DNA from: Zygnema cylindricum
Taxonomy: Eukaryota > Streptophyta > Zygnematophyceae > Zygnematales > Zygnemataceae
DNA: 14,308 nt
Assembly: GCA_037447655.1 (NCBI GenBank)
Contig: JBBHKE010001407.1
Span: forward strand, 1-14,308
Reading direction: 5' to 3'
The notes under the pieces are model-generated. The model made no database searches. It had not been told where the DNA came from and saw only the letters and a program-made list of their open reading frames with translations. Below, piece after piece: positions 1 to 6,906 of this stretch. Position 1 is the first letter of the stretch, and each line of letters opens with the position of its first letter. The position numbers were made by a program, and so were the translations under genes.

Positions 1-2
1 AA

Positions 3-368
3 CAGCAAAAGGTTATTGCTCAGTCCACCATGGAGGCTGAGTATATGGCCTCTTGCTCTGCTGTAAAAGAATTGATGTGGGTCAAGTCTTTACTTGGTGA
101 ACTTGGTCATCTTAAGAGTGGTGTGCAAAAAATATTTTGTGATAATCAAGCAGCAATCGCTATTTCTGCCAATCCTAAACATCATTTTAAAGCTAAACAC
201 ATGGACATTAGACTCAGCTTTGTTAGAGAGAAAGTAGAAAATAAAATAATCAGTTTAGAGTACCGACCAGATAGTGAGATGGTAGCAGATATGATGACCA
301 AACCTGTGCCTTCCCCTAAGCTAATTTTCTGCAAAGAGAAGTGTGGTCTGAAATTAAAGATTGACTAG
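3..368 (+). CDS. pol: Copia pol, RNase H C-terminal part (element A)
   Basis: RNase H degrades the RNA strand of the RNA-DNA hybrid during reverse transcription inside the virus-like particle. The frame is open from base 3, so the 5' end lies outside the window; the first internal Met is at 30. Visible motifs are the STMEAEYMA block with its catalytic Glu, FCDNQAA with its catalytic Asp, the KHMDIRLSFVREKVE block, and the terminal VADMMTKPVPSPK block typical of copia polyproteins. It ends with TAG at 366-368, 13 bp before the LTR, which is the usual place. No internal stop or frameshift is visible, unlike in B and C, so A may be younger or functional. The rest of pol cannot be judged from here. 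Confidence 0.9.
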   Translation, partial: QQKVIAQSTMEAEYMASCSAVKELMWVKSLLGELGHLKSGVQKIFCDNQAAIAISANPKHHFKAKHMDIRLSFVREKVENKIISLEYRPDSEMVADMMTKPVPSPKLIFCKEKCGLKLKID

Positions 369-381
369 AAAATAAGGCGAG
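369..381 (+). other. Polypurine tract of element A
   Basis: A purine-rich stretch (AAAATAAGGCGAG) between the pol stop codon and the LTR TG. This is the place where LTR retrotransposons prime plus-strand DNA synthesis. Element B has an equivalent tract at the same position on the other strand. Confidence 0.6.
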
Positions 382-589
382 TGTAGAAATTAATGGTTTT
401 TAGAGTATTTTCTAGGTCAAGAATAAGAAAGAAGCCGAGGCAGTCTACCTCAAACTTCTCTCTCCAACTCTCAACTTGTCGCAGTCACTGAGAAATTGGA
501 GAGGAAGCTAGAGCCATGGCTACCTAGGCTATCCTGAGGTTTACGGGAAATATATATTTGGGATTTATTAAGTAAAAAAATATATATGC

Positions 590-665
590 GGCGGCCACAG
601 GATTTGAACCTGGTACCTACCGACCGGCAAGCTACCAGTAGCCGGTAACCTTAGCCGTTAAGTCT
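590..665 (-). other. Antisense tRNA-like block in LTR A
   Basis: On the - strand this stretch carries GGTTCAAATCC (600-610), matching the tRNA T-loop/pol III B-box consensus, within a short T-stem. An A-box-like CGGCTAAGGTT lies at 647-657, giving an A-to-B spacing close to that of real tRNA genes. A GGCCGCC run follows where an acceptor 3' strand would be, but I find no matching 5' strand, so this is tRNA-related sequence and not a tRNA gene. The same block occurs at the same place in the other four LTRs. Confidence 0.5.
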
Positions 666-803
666 AGAAGAAGTGTTGCGTACTATATAGTTTGATATCT
701 ATTTAAACGTTATTACGTAGGATATATCATTTAACTATAATTGTTTACGGGATACATAGAACCGGTAGTGTAAAAGTACGAATTGCGTTACGGACAAGAA
801 ATC

Positions 804-859
804 AATACCGCGCATTGATTTCGTAATCGAAACAAATACCGCGCATGTATTTATTACGG
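804..859 (+). promoter_or_regulatory. Putative LTR A promoter core (palindrome and TATA)
   Basis: AATACCGCGCAT occurs twice (804-815, 835-846) around the palindrome TTTCG-TAAT-CGAAA (819-832). It is followed by a TATA-like GTATTTATTACGG (847-859). The same order is found in the other four LTRs, where the box reads GTATTTATAACGG or close to it. Position and conservation suggest the U3 core promoter of the element; transcription has not been shown. Confidence 0.45.
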
Positions 860-1428
860 CTCCGATCAAATGTGAATTTAATCGGACGGCCAGAATTAGC
901 GCCGAGATCTCGGAAGAAGAATTCGGCGGTTTATGGGCATCGCCACATCGGATGACACGTGGCGAAATTACATTGGATCGTGGTATCTCCGGAGATTACG
1001 GCACCGAATCCGGATATGACATGTGTCGACATTTAGGCCATGTTGTACAAATTCCGTACATAAAGTACATCGTCGATTGTACTTTTGTGTACGGAGGAGA
1101 AATCTGATTGGTTCCTTACATCACTAGATAGAGTCTGTGAGAGAGATATGACTTAGAAAAATTAGGAGATGGGATCCTCTCTCCTAGAGAGCTTTTGTAC
1201 AAAAGGTCAACTTTGACCCTCTATAACTTACTGCTCAGGGGAGCAAATTCAGAGATTCTTTTTGCTATCGACTCACGTGATTCTTGCCTTCACAGGGGTG
1301 AAGGTGGTCAAAGTTTTTGTCTGCCACGGTGGCAGTTATTTTTGTTGAAACACAAAGGGGTCAGGATTATCCTAGAGGCTTCTTGGAAGCTATCCACTCT
1401 GAGGACTTATGGAGGTCTCAGAGTTTCA

Positions 1429-1433
1429 ATCAT
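1429..1433. repeat. Right target-site duplication of element A (ATCAT)
   Basis: The five bases following the LTR terminal CA belong to the integrase frame of C (compare CATCATATCCCAC near 10403 in B). The matching left copy should lie at the far 5' end of A outside the window. Confidence 0.55.
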
Positions 1434-2729
1434 ATCCCACAAAGTATCCATGTTTTCCCTTAGCATCTAGTTTGCATTTCTTCCTTTCTGTGTCAAGACT
1501 ATAAACAAGGCTACCGAATACTTCAAGGTGTGAGATATCTGGTTTCCTTCCAACCCATCTCTCATAAGGTGTCACTCCCTTTACAGCTGAGGTTATGACT
1601 CTATTCTTAATGTAGTTGGCACAGTTCATTGATTCTGCCCAAAATCTCTTTCCTATTTTCTTGTCGGCCAACATACTGCATGCACTATCTCCTAGGGTTC
1701 GATTTAACCTTTCAGCTACCCCATTTTGTTCCGGATTATAGGGTACGGTTTTCTGGTGCTGCACTCCCTCATCTCTCAGATATTCCTCAAACTTATTAGA
1801 GGTATATTCCCCCCATTATCACTCATTATTCTCTTAATGGGGGTTTCATGCAACTTCTCACTCCACGCTTTATATTCTTTGAAGTAAGTTGATGCTTTAG
1901 ACTTTGTTTTCAGAAAGTAGACTCTAGAGTATCTAGACCAGTCATCAGTTATTGTCATCATAAACCTTTTTCCTCCTACCGAAGATACTTTTGCAGGTCC
2001 CCAAATATCTGTGTGGACCAAATCTAACACTTTCTCACCTCTATATGTGGCGGCTTTGGGAAAGGGAAGTCTGTGAGCCTTACCTTGAGCACAACCACTA
2101 CAATCATCCATCATTTTATTATCCCCAAAATGAATGACTTCTACTACCCCAAGCTTTTTCATTTCCCTCAACCTATCAAAATACACATGCCCCAACCGCT
2201 TATCCCAAATCATCAACTTAGGAACACCAACATAGTAAGCATTATTCTTTTCATTACTCACGTTAAGCCCAAACATTCCTTGGCTACCCTTATATGCCGT
2301 GAAGTAAACTTCATCCCTATACTTAGCTGTAAAGACTCCCTTTCGAGTGAAGGTATCAAACTCTTTGTCATCTAACACAGACGTAGAGAAAAGATTTTTA
2401 CTCAGCTGAAGAATGTAGAGTACACCTGAGAATGTAAGTATAGAAGTGTTACCCTCCACTAAGACTTTCACATCTACTGATCCCACTAGATCTGTGGTAA
2501 CCACTCTCCCATCCCCATACTCTATCTCTACAGTAGGGATTTTCCTTAGCTTAGTGAAAAGTTCTTTATCACGACACATATGCATGGATGCACCTGAGTC
2601 GATAATCCATCTTTCCTGTGGAGCTTCCTGAATCGCTCCAAGGGCACACTACTGTCTCCGAGGGATCTCCTTCTCTTGCAGACTCTTGTCAGGAAGAAGC
2701 TCCCCATCCTCCTTAGAGGACTCATCCTC
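1429..2729 (-). pseudogene. pol: Copia pol fragment: protease and integrase (element C)
   Basis: Reading on the - strand: the aspartic protease active site DSGA (2589-2600) in the context WIIDSGASMHM; the integrase zinc-binding region (GH, then CSGC); the DDE core with HTDIWGP and SDNGG; then NGVAERLNRTL carrying the third acidic residue. Breaks: an in-frame TAG near 2650 just before the protease (B has AAG), a one-base loss in the G run at 1809-1814 that shifts frame after SDNGG, and truncation at 1429 by element A. The first zinc-ligand His of the HHCC domain is Asp (codon 2202-2204). The linker to gag continues at 3697-3768 beyond the solo LTR. Long + strand frames here are antisense shadows. 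Confidence 0.88.
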
Positions 2730-2734
2730 GGTTT
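2730..2734. repeat. Left target-site duplication GGTTT
   Basis: GGTTT occurs immediately before the TGTTG end of the solo LTR and again at 3697-3701. The uninterrupted copy in element B (near 11700) has it once. Confidence 0.85.
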
Positions 2735-2889
2735 TGTTGTTTTTAAAAGTCAGTTTCGTTCGTAACTGCTAATTAGATTTAATATGGAGGTTTGAATAGA
2801 TTCACGGATTGGGGGAGCGAACGGATTGATAATTAAAGTTACGTAAAAGACTCATTGAGTGGTGTGAACAAGCAATGACAAATGGACGG

Positions 2890-2908
2890 CGGATCGCGAA
2901 GCGATCCG
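2890..2908. repeat. Perfect 8-bp hairpin in the solo LTR
   Basis: CGGATCGC, loop GAA, GCGATCCG: an uninterrupted 8-bp inverted repeat with a 3-base loop in the presumed U3 region. It could fold in RNA or bind a dimeric protein; nothing in the sequence decides. Confidence 0.7.
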
Positions 2909-3086
2909 ATGTAAAATAAACGGAATGTTGAAATAGGCGCCGCCGGTACGGAGCAGCTGCGACGCAGTTAAGTCAACGCAGTTGCGACTATTTTTATGAT
3001 CCGTACGGAAAGAGCAGCCAGCGCAACTAGCGCAGCTACGGATAATATGAATAGGATAGATTTGGAGTAATGATTATTAAACGATA

Positions 3087-3119
3087 GTGGTAGCTTAGTA
3101 GTTGCTTAGTGGTAGCTTA
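3087..3119 (+). repeat. Three 11-bp tandem repeats upstream of a TATA box
   Basis: GTGGTAGCTTA, GTAGTTGCTTA, GTGGTAGCTTA directly adjoin one another and end about 25 bp before TATAAAT. Short tandem units just upstream of TATA are typical of LTR enhancers. Confidence 0.75.
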
Positions 3120-3143
3120 GTTTCTGACATACGAAGAGTACTG

Positions 3144-3150
3144 TATAAAT
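3144..3150 (+). promoter_or_regulatory. TATA box of the 962-bp solo LTR (candidate)
   Basis: TATAAAT in the context CTGTATAAATATTC, roughly 410 bp into the LTR and just after the tandem repeats. The placement fits a U3/R boundary promoter and supports the + orientation. Confidence 0.45.
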
Positions 3151-3696
3151 ATTCTATACAACAGAGGTTTGTCCTTTTGACTAGTTAGGTTATTAGAGTA
3201 GATACAGTACGGCTGGTATGCCTCCGTACTCTGAGTATAACTTGCAGGACTTAGATTATTTTATGAATCGCAGTCAAGTTAATCAAAGTAATGGCAAAAT
3301 GTTTTCTACATCTTTGACTTGTTGGTGTGATCACTCAGATTGGTGTTTTTATGTGAAGCTTTGTGGGGTTATTCTATGATATATAATCTATATGTGTGTG
3401 AAGTTTCATTGTATTCCAGTATCTTTGTAAGATTCTGTGAACAGTCTAAGTGGTTAGATTGTGAAGCTGTCAACTACATTTGGGAAACTCTGGAGCTTAT
3501 ATCTTCTAGATGCCTTGGTGGATTTGGCTGTAACTTTGGGAGTTTACAGTGTATATGGTATACTGCATATTGGTGCAGTTTGAGATCATTTTGTTTATTG
3601 TGGAGTAATCTGTGTCGTCTGAAACACAGCTGTTTTTGAGGTAGTCTGTGGGTGTTTCCGTGAGTAATCCATGGCTGAAATAGGCTATGGACAACA

Positions 3697-3701
3697 GGTT
3701 T
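3697..3701. repeat. Right target-site duplication GGTTT
   Basis: Follows the CAACA end of the solo LTR. It matches 2730-2734 exactly and rejoins the gag-protease linker, which continues as in B. Confidence 0.85.
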
Positions 3702-4685
3702 CTCCTCTCACTTTTGTAACCAAAAGTGCCTTTTTCTTCCCTTCGGAAGAACCCCCTCCACGGTTCTCTTAGAGCCTCAGCTCTAAAAGCTTGACACAAT
3801 CTGCGATGAAGTGTCCCGGCTTTTTGCAAAAATGACAAAGACCCTTTGGGGGCCTCGGTCCTCCAAAATGATCTCTTTCCCCTTTGTACTGTTTCTTCAG
3901 GTCCTTCCCCCATCCGTCCCCTCCTGCTCCTAGAGCTTGAATGCTCTTTCCTCCTCTCCTAATCTCCATTGTGTTTTCTTGCACAAGTATCATCCTGACC
4001 ACTGTGTTCCATTTCGATGAACTATCAGCCGTTTCTTGTACTTAGTACACTATGTTCTCGTACTCATCTGGTAACTTTATCATATGGGTGTTAACTTTCA
4101 TTTTCATTGTACCTCTCCACCCGGCACTTACCATCTCCATATACAAACAAGAGAGATCATTACAGTAATCTAACATCTTTCCTCCTTTGTAAGTGTAACT
4201 CACTAGCTTTTGCTCAGCCAACTGGAGCTCCTGATTAGTGTAGCTCTATAGATCTCCACCAAACTCACCCACAAATCCTCGGCCTTGTAAATGTGAAGAT
4301 GAGGAGTGGCCAAAGCTTGAGTGAGGTGCCTCAGAATGAAGTTATTGGCATCCATGTTTACATCCTCCCACATTTGAGTATCAATCTCCGCGGTCTTCAC
4401 GTTCGCCGCTCCCGGGACTGTGGCAATACGAGTGAGGGGTGTCTCCTTCCCTTTCCCCTTTTCGGACATATTGCTGTCCCCATCATCTACCTCCTCCGTT
4501 GAGGCAGCCGTTGCTGCAGGAAACCTTACTCCTCCAAATCCTGGTGGAGTTCCCGAATGTGGATGTTTCATTTGTCCACTGACAATACCCCAATATCGTT
4601 TTTCGCACAAAGCTCCCATCATCATGGCTTCACAATAGATGAAACCAGATCCATAAAAGGTGGGCACCCTAGAGGGTGGGCCCAT
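3702..4685 (-). pseudogene. gag: Copia gag (element C), broken
   Basis: Gag is the structural protein of the virus-like particle. An ATG at 4683-4685 opens a frame with FYGSGFIYCEAMMMGALCE, a decayed form of the copia gag N-terminal F-G-x-(N)-(Y/F)...W motif. It is followed by an acidic linker and a UBN2-like helical region (KAEDLWVSLVEIY). The frame shifts between about 4250 and 4230, then continues with LAEQKLVSYTYKGGKMLDYC and DEYENIVY. The zinc knuckle C-X2-C-X4-H-X4-C (CHFCKKPGHFIADC, 3796-3837) is intact. Breaks: the frameshift (shared with B), TAA at 4042-4044 (C only, after NIVY), and TAA at 3769-3771 (shared with B). The gag-protease linker starts at 3768 and is cut by the solo LTR. 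Confidence 0.85.
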
Positions 4686-5133
4686 AACCCGAATTCAATG
4701 TCCTCCAGTGGACTACAGAATACAAGAATTCTCAAGATAGTTATTAACTAACCCACTTTCAATGGCAACCCGTGCTACCAAAGCAGACAAATAGACAATC
4801 TCACTCCATCTTTGTGCAGCTAGGACTCCCTTGAGTCCGTAGGAAAAAGAATCACTGAAAACGGCCAACGAGCCGATAAGTTATGTGGCAGTAAAAATGC
4901 CAATTTGTACAAACTCTCAAAGGGAGAGGTGACTACCTACCAAAATTTTCTAAGTCCTGATTCCCTCTAATAACTTCTATCTACTGAAGTACGGACCAAT
5001 CAAATTACTGTACTATACCAAAAAGTACTATAGCCGGTGTACGTTTTGTACGACAAGGCTATTAAGCGGACTCGTGTCTGCTTTTCACTCGTCTGTACAT
5101 CCCTCGAAATTCCCATGACCGAATGTCATCTCT

Positions 5134-5141
5134 CCACGTGG
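5134..5141. promoter_or_regulatory. G-box CCACGTGG in LTR C
   Basis: A palindromic ACGT-core site about 96 bp downstream of the TATA box in element orientation. Counterparts lie at 7772-7779, 13151-13158, 955-963 and 6410-6422 at nearly the same distance in the other LTRs. Confidence 0.4.
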
Positions 5142-5236
5142 CTCCAGGTCATGCCACGCACAAAACGCCAAAGTGACCACTCCGGGATTTCGGCGATGAT
5201 GTGCGCCGTTGGATTTAAAGCGAGACGCAATCTTAA

Positions 5237-5281
5237 CCGTTATAAATACTTGCGCGACATTTGTTTCGCTGTCGAAACAAA
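5237..5281 (-). promoter_or_regulatory. Promoter core of LTR C: palindrome and TATA
   Basis: On the - strand the palindrome TTTGTTTCG-ACAG-CGAAACAAA (5260-5281, perfect 9-bp arms) precedes the TATA-like GTATTTATAACGG (5237-5249) by about 10 bp. The arrangement is repeated in the other B/C-type LTRs and in decayed form in the A-type LTRs. Confidence 0.5.
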
Positions 5282-5432
5282 ATGCGTGGTATCCGTTTTG
5301 AAATAGAATCGTACTTCGTACTTTCATAAAACTATATTTATGCATGCCGTATACAGTTTTAGTTAAATGGATTTGTTCATCCCTAAATAAATATGTATCT
5401 ATCACATACTATAGCATTTAGCATTGATCCTA

Positions 5433-5510
5433 GTCTAATAGGATAAAGTTGACCGTTATCGGCCAACTTGACGAACCGCAGGTACCGGGATCAAATCCTG
5501 GGTTTGTCAG
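5433..5510 (+). other. tRNA-like block antisense to LTR C
   Basis: On the + strand an A-box-like AGGATAAAGTT (5440-5450) precedes GGATCAAATCC (5488-5498), a T-loop/B-box with T54 replaced by A, inside a CCGGG/CCTGG stem with one G-T pair. It aligns with the blocks in the A-type LTRs. No acceptor stem is found. Confidence 0.45.
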
Positions 5511-5816
5511 GTATATTTTTAGTAACCTACTAAAAATAACTGCCTGTTGAACTAAGGTAGCCATGGATCAACGACCCTCTCTATCCTTCAGTGACTACAA
5601 CAAGTGCGAGGTCTAGAGAGAGGAGGTGGAGGCAGGCTGCCCGTCCTTTTTTTTTCTTTTGTACTAACATATTTAAACCTAGAAAATACTCTAAAATCGG
5701 GAAACCATGGCGGAAGGATTTAGAATTTGTGACGTTGACGTTGTCATATTTGAGCGTGATGTCAAAATGTCACAAACCCTAAAACAAACCTATGTTACAT
5801 GTAGCTAGACGTCTCC

Positions 5817-5868
5817 AACCGTCGCTATTTTGTAAACGTCATCAATTGTCGCTAGTTTTGTAGTCCTC
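5817..5868 (+). repeat. 27-bp imperfect tandem repeat in F copy 1
   Basis: Two units begin AACCGTCGCTATTTTG and AATTGTCGCTAGTTTTG. The second is cut by the solo LTR after 25 bp; the complete version is at 13835-13888. Confidence 0.65.
5864..5868. repeat. Left TSD of solo LTR (TCCTC)
   Basis: Pairs with TCGTC at 6902-6906. The empty site in F copy 2 (13882-13886) reads TCGTC once, so the left copy has one C substitution. Confidence 0.75.
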
Positions 5869-6080
5869 TGTAGAAATAAAAAGGTTATTTTAGTATTTTC
5901 TAGGTTTTGCATAATGCTGAAAAGAAGCCGAGGCAGCCTGCCTCTAACTTCTCTCTTCAGCTCCCACACTTGTCGTAGTCACTGAAGGTTGAAGAGGGAT
6001 CTAGAGCCATGGCTGCCTATGCTGATTAGAGATAGAATTACGGGTTGTAGATTTTGGTAGATTTACCAAAATATAAATTG

Positions 6081-6150
6081 ACGGACCCAGGATTTGAACC
6101 GGGTACCTACCATTCAACACTTAGCCTGTAGCCTTAGCCATTTAGTCTGC
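6081..6150 (-). other. Antisense tRNA-like block in the solo LTR
   Basis: On the - strand TGGCTAAGGCT (6130-6140) matches most of the A-box consensus. GGTTCAAATCC (6090-6100) matches the T-loop/B-box with 29 bp between them, as in tRNA genes. This is the best-preserved example in the window. Clear D-arm and acceptor pairings are not visible. Confidence 0.5.
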
Positions 6151-6286
6151 CATCATGCTTGGAGATATATGGTTTGATAGTTATTTAAATGTTAACACAT
6201 AATCTATTTCATTTAACGGGATCTTTAAACATAGATACAGTTTGTAAAGTACGGCGTACGGAACATCCGAAACGAATACAGCGCAT

Positions 6287-6331
6287 TTTGTTTAGAAAGC
6301 GAAACAAATACTGCGGAAGTATTTATAACGG
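6287..6331 (+). promoter_or_regulatory. Promoter core of the solo LTR
   Basis: TTTGTTT (6287-6293) and CGAAACAAA (6300-6308) form a decayed version of the palindrome found in the B/C LTRs. GTATTTATAACGG (6319-6331) is the TATA-like box just after it. Confidence 0.45.
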
Positions 6332-6901
6332 TCACGATTGTAATCCGGCTTAATCGGACGGCCACGAAGCATGCCGAGATCGTGGAATAGGTTTTCGGCG
6401 GTTTGCGGTTGACGTCACGTCAATTGCCACGAGGCACAATCACATTCGATTACGACATCTCCTGGGATTCCAAAAACAATCCAAAAATGACATGTGTCGA
6501 CTTTTTGGCCATGTTTTACAATATCCGTACATAAAGTACATCGGCACATGTACCTTAATGTACGATACACTATTATGATTGGTGCCGTACTTCAGTAGAT
6601 AGAGTTTTAGAGAGAGATAGGACTTAGAAAAATTTGATTGATTAGACCCTCTCTCCCCGAGAGCTCCTGTACAAAAGGTCAACTTTGACCCTTCATAACT
6701 TACTGCTCAAGGGAGCAAATTCAGAGATTCTTTGTTGCTATAGATTCAGGGGAGTATTGCCTTTACAGGGGTGAAGGTGTTCAGTGTTTTGGTCTGCCAG
6801 GGTGGCAGTAATTCTTGCTGAAACACAAAGGGGTCAGGGTTATCCTAGAGGCTTCGTGTGAGCTGCCTACTCTGAGGTCTTATGGAGGTCTCAGAGTTAC
6901 A

Positions 6902-6906
6902 TCGTC
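6902..6906. repeat. Right TSD of solo LTR (TCGTC)
   Basis: Follows the terminal CA of the solo LTR; F then continues with TACAACCC as in the second F copy. Confidence 0.8.

Larger units (their letters stand above)
1..1428 (+). mobile_element. Copia element A, 3' part (RNase H end plus 3' LTR)
   Basis: The 3' end of a Ty1/copia LTR retrotransposon that enters from the left edge. In order: an open RNase H C-terminus, a purine-rich tract, and an LTR starting TGTAGAAAT and ending TTTCA. Immediately after the LTR the sequence resumes inside the integrase frame of element C, read on the other strand, so A inserted into C in opposite orientation. Only one TSD copy (ATCAT) is inside the window. A belongs to the same broad family as B and C: RNase H is clearly similar by eye and LTR landmarks are shared. 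Its LTR nevertheless differs widely from theirs, so it is a distinct subfamily. Confidence 0.9.
382..1428 (+). repeat. 3' LTR of element A (1047 bp)
   Basis: The LTR starts with TG at 382 directly after the polypurine tract and ends with CA at 1428. Its end is confirmed by comparison with the same integrase sequence in element B, which is uninterrupted near 10403. It is homologous along its length to the solo LTR at 5869-6901. Internal marks: an antisense tRNA-like block (about 590-665), a direct repeat AATACCGCGCAT at 804-815 and 835-846 enclosing a small palindrome, a TATA-like box (847-859), and an ACACGTGGC motif (955-963). The open frame at 1195-1470 runs from the LTR into C and is not a gene. 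Confidence 0.92.
2735..3696 (+). mobile_element. Solo LTR of an unrelated LTR retrotransposon (962 bp)
   Basis: An insertion bounded by TGTTG...CAACA and flanked by a perfect 5-bp duplication GGTTT, seen by comparing C with the intact linker in B. No coding sequence, primer site or second LTR is present, so it is a solo LTR left by LTR-LTR recombination. It shares no obvious sequence with the copia LTRs here. The + orientation is suggested by a TATA box at 3144-3150 preceded by a triple 11-bp tandem repeat. Gypsy or copia origin cannot be decided from an LTR alone. Open frames at 3340-3639 (+) and 3506-3913 (-) are chance. Confidence 0.85.
1429..5698 (-). mobile_element. Copia element C, defective, 5' part, carrying a nested solo LTR
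   Basis: A reverse-strand Ty1/copia element cut on its pol side by element A. Read on the - strand it has a 5' LTR (5698-4690), gag, a CCHC knuckle, protease and integrase up to the break at 1429. A foreign 962-bp solo LTR (2735-3696) splits the gag-protease linker. C is very similar to B over the whole shared span and shares lesions with it: a gag frameshift near 4230-4250, TAA at 3769-3771, a one-base deletion in a G run at 1809-1814, and an integrase His-to-Asp change. It is not functional. Confidence 0.9.
4690..5698 (-). repeat. 5' LTR of element C, missing its first ~14 bp
   Basis: Homologous to the two LTRs of B. Its inner end (4690, a decayed TG) lies next to the gag leader. Its outer end stops matching the full LTR at 5698, where B's complete LTR would still have about 14 bp ending in the terminal TG. 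At that point spacer F begins. The B 5' LTR has the identical truncation. Within it are the tRNA-like block (5433-5510), a TATA box (5237-5249) and a G-box CCACGTGG (5134-5141). Minus-strand open frames in it (such as 5085-5405) recur in the B LTRs through common descent and show no coding features. Confidence 0.88.
5869..6901 (+). mobile_element. Solo LTR of the element A family (1033 bp)
   Basis: Runs from TGTAGAAAT to AGTTACA. It aligns along its whole length with the LTR at 382-1428 though considerably diverged, and is flanked by TCCTC/TCGTC. There is no internal sequence, so it is the product of LTR-LTR recombination. It inserted into spacer F, as shown by the uninterrupted F copy at 13716-14296. 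It carries the antisense tRNA-like block (6081-6150), a TATA box (6319-6331) and a TGACGTCACGTCA motif (6410-6422). Confidence 0.93.

Noticed and set aside
590-665. A true tRNA gene in the LTR
   Set aside because: B-box and A-box-like motifs are present, but I could not pair an acceptor stem or D-arm, and no credible anticodon arm is visible. Kept only as a tRNA-like block.
1195-1470. 91-codon + strand open frame
   Set aside because: Spans the end of LTR A and antisense integrase of C; no recognisable domain and not kept in the solo LTR of the same family.
2073-2375. 100-codon + strand open frame, repeated at 11045-11347
   Set aside because: Exactly antisense to the integrase zinc-binding region. 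It is conserved only because C and B are recent duplicates, and it shows no protein features.
2735-3696. A DNA transposon or MITE instead of a solo LTR
   Set aside because: The TG...CA ends with only a 5-bp inverted repeat, the 5-bp TSD, and the enhancer repeats followed by TATA fit an LTR better than a terminal-inverted-repeat element.
3506-3913. 135-codon - strand open frame
   Set aside because: It runs from gag of C across the TSD into the 962-bp solo LTR in a frame that is not the gag frame; chance fusion.
4686-4689. A primer-binding site beside the C and B 5' LTRs
   Set aside because: The leader contains TGGGCCCACC-like sequence in C, but it is offset from the LTR end and changed in B. 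I could not match it to a tRNA 3' end with confidence.
5085-5405. Minus-strand open frames inside the three B/C-type LTRs (also 7633-7869 and 13166-13363)
   Set aside because: They overlap the TATA box, palindrome and U3/R region and differ in length and ends between copies. Their similarity follows from LTR homology.
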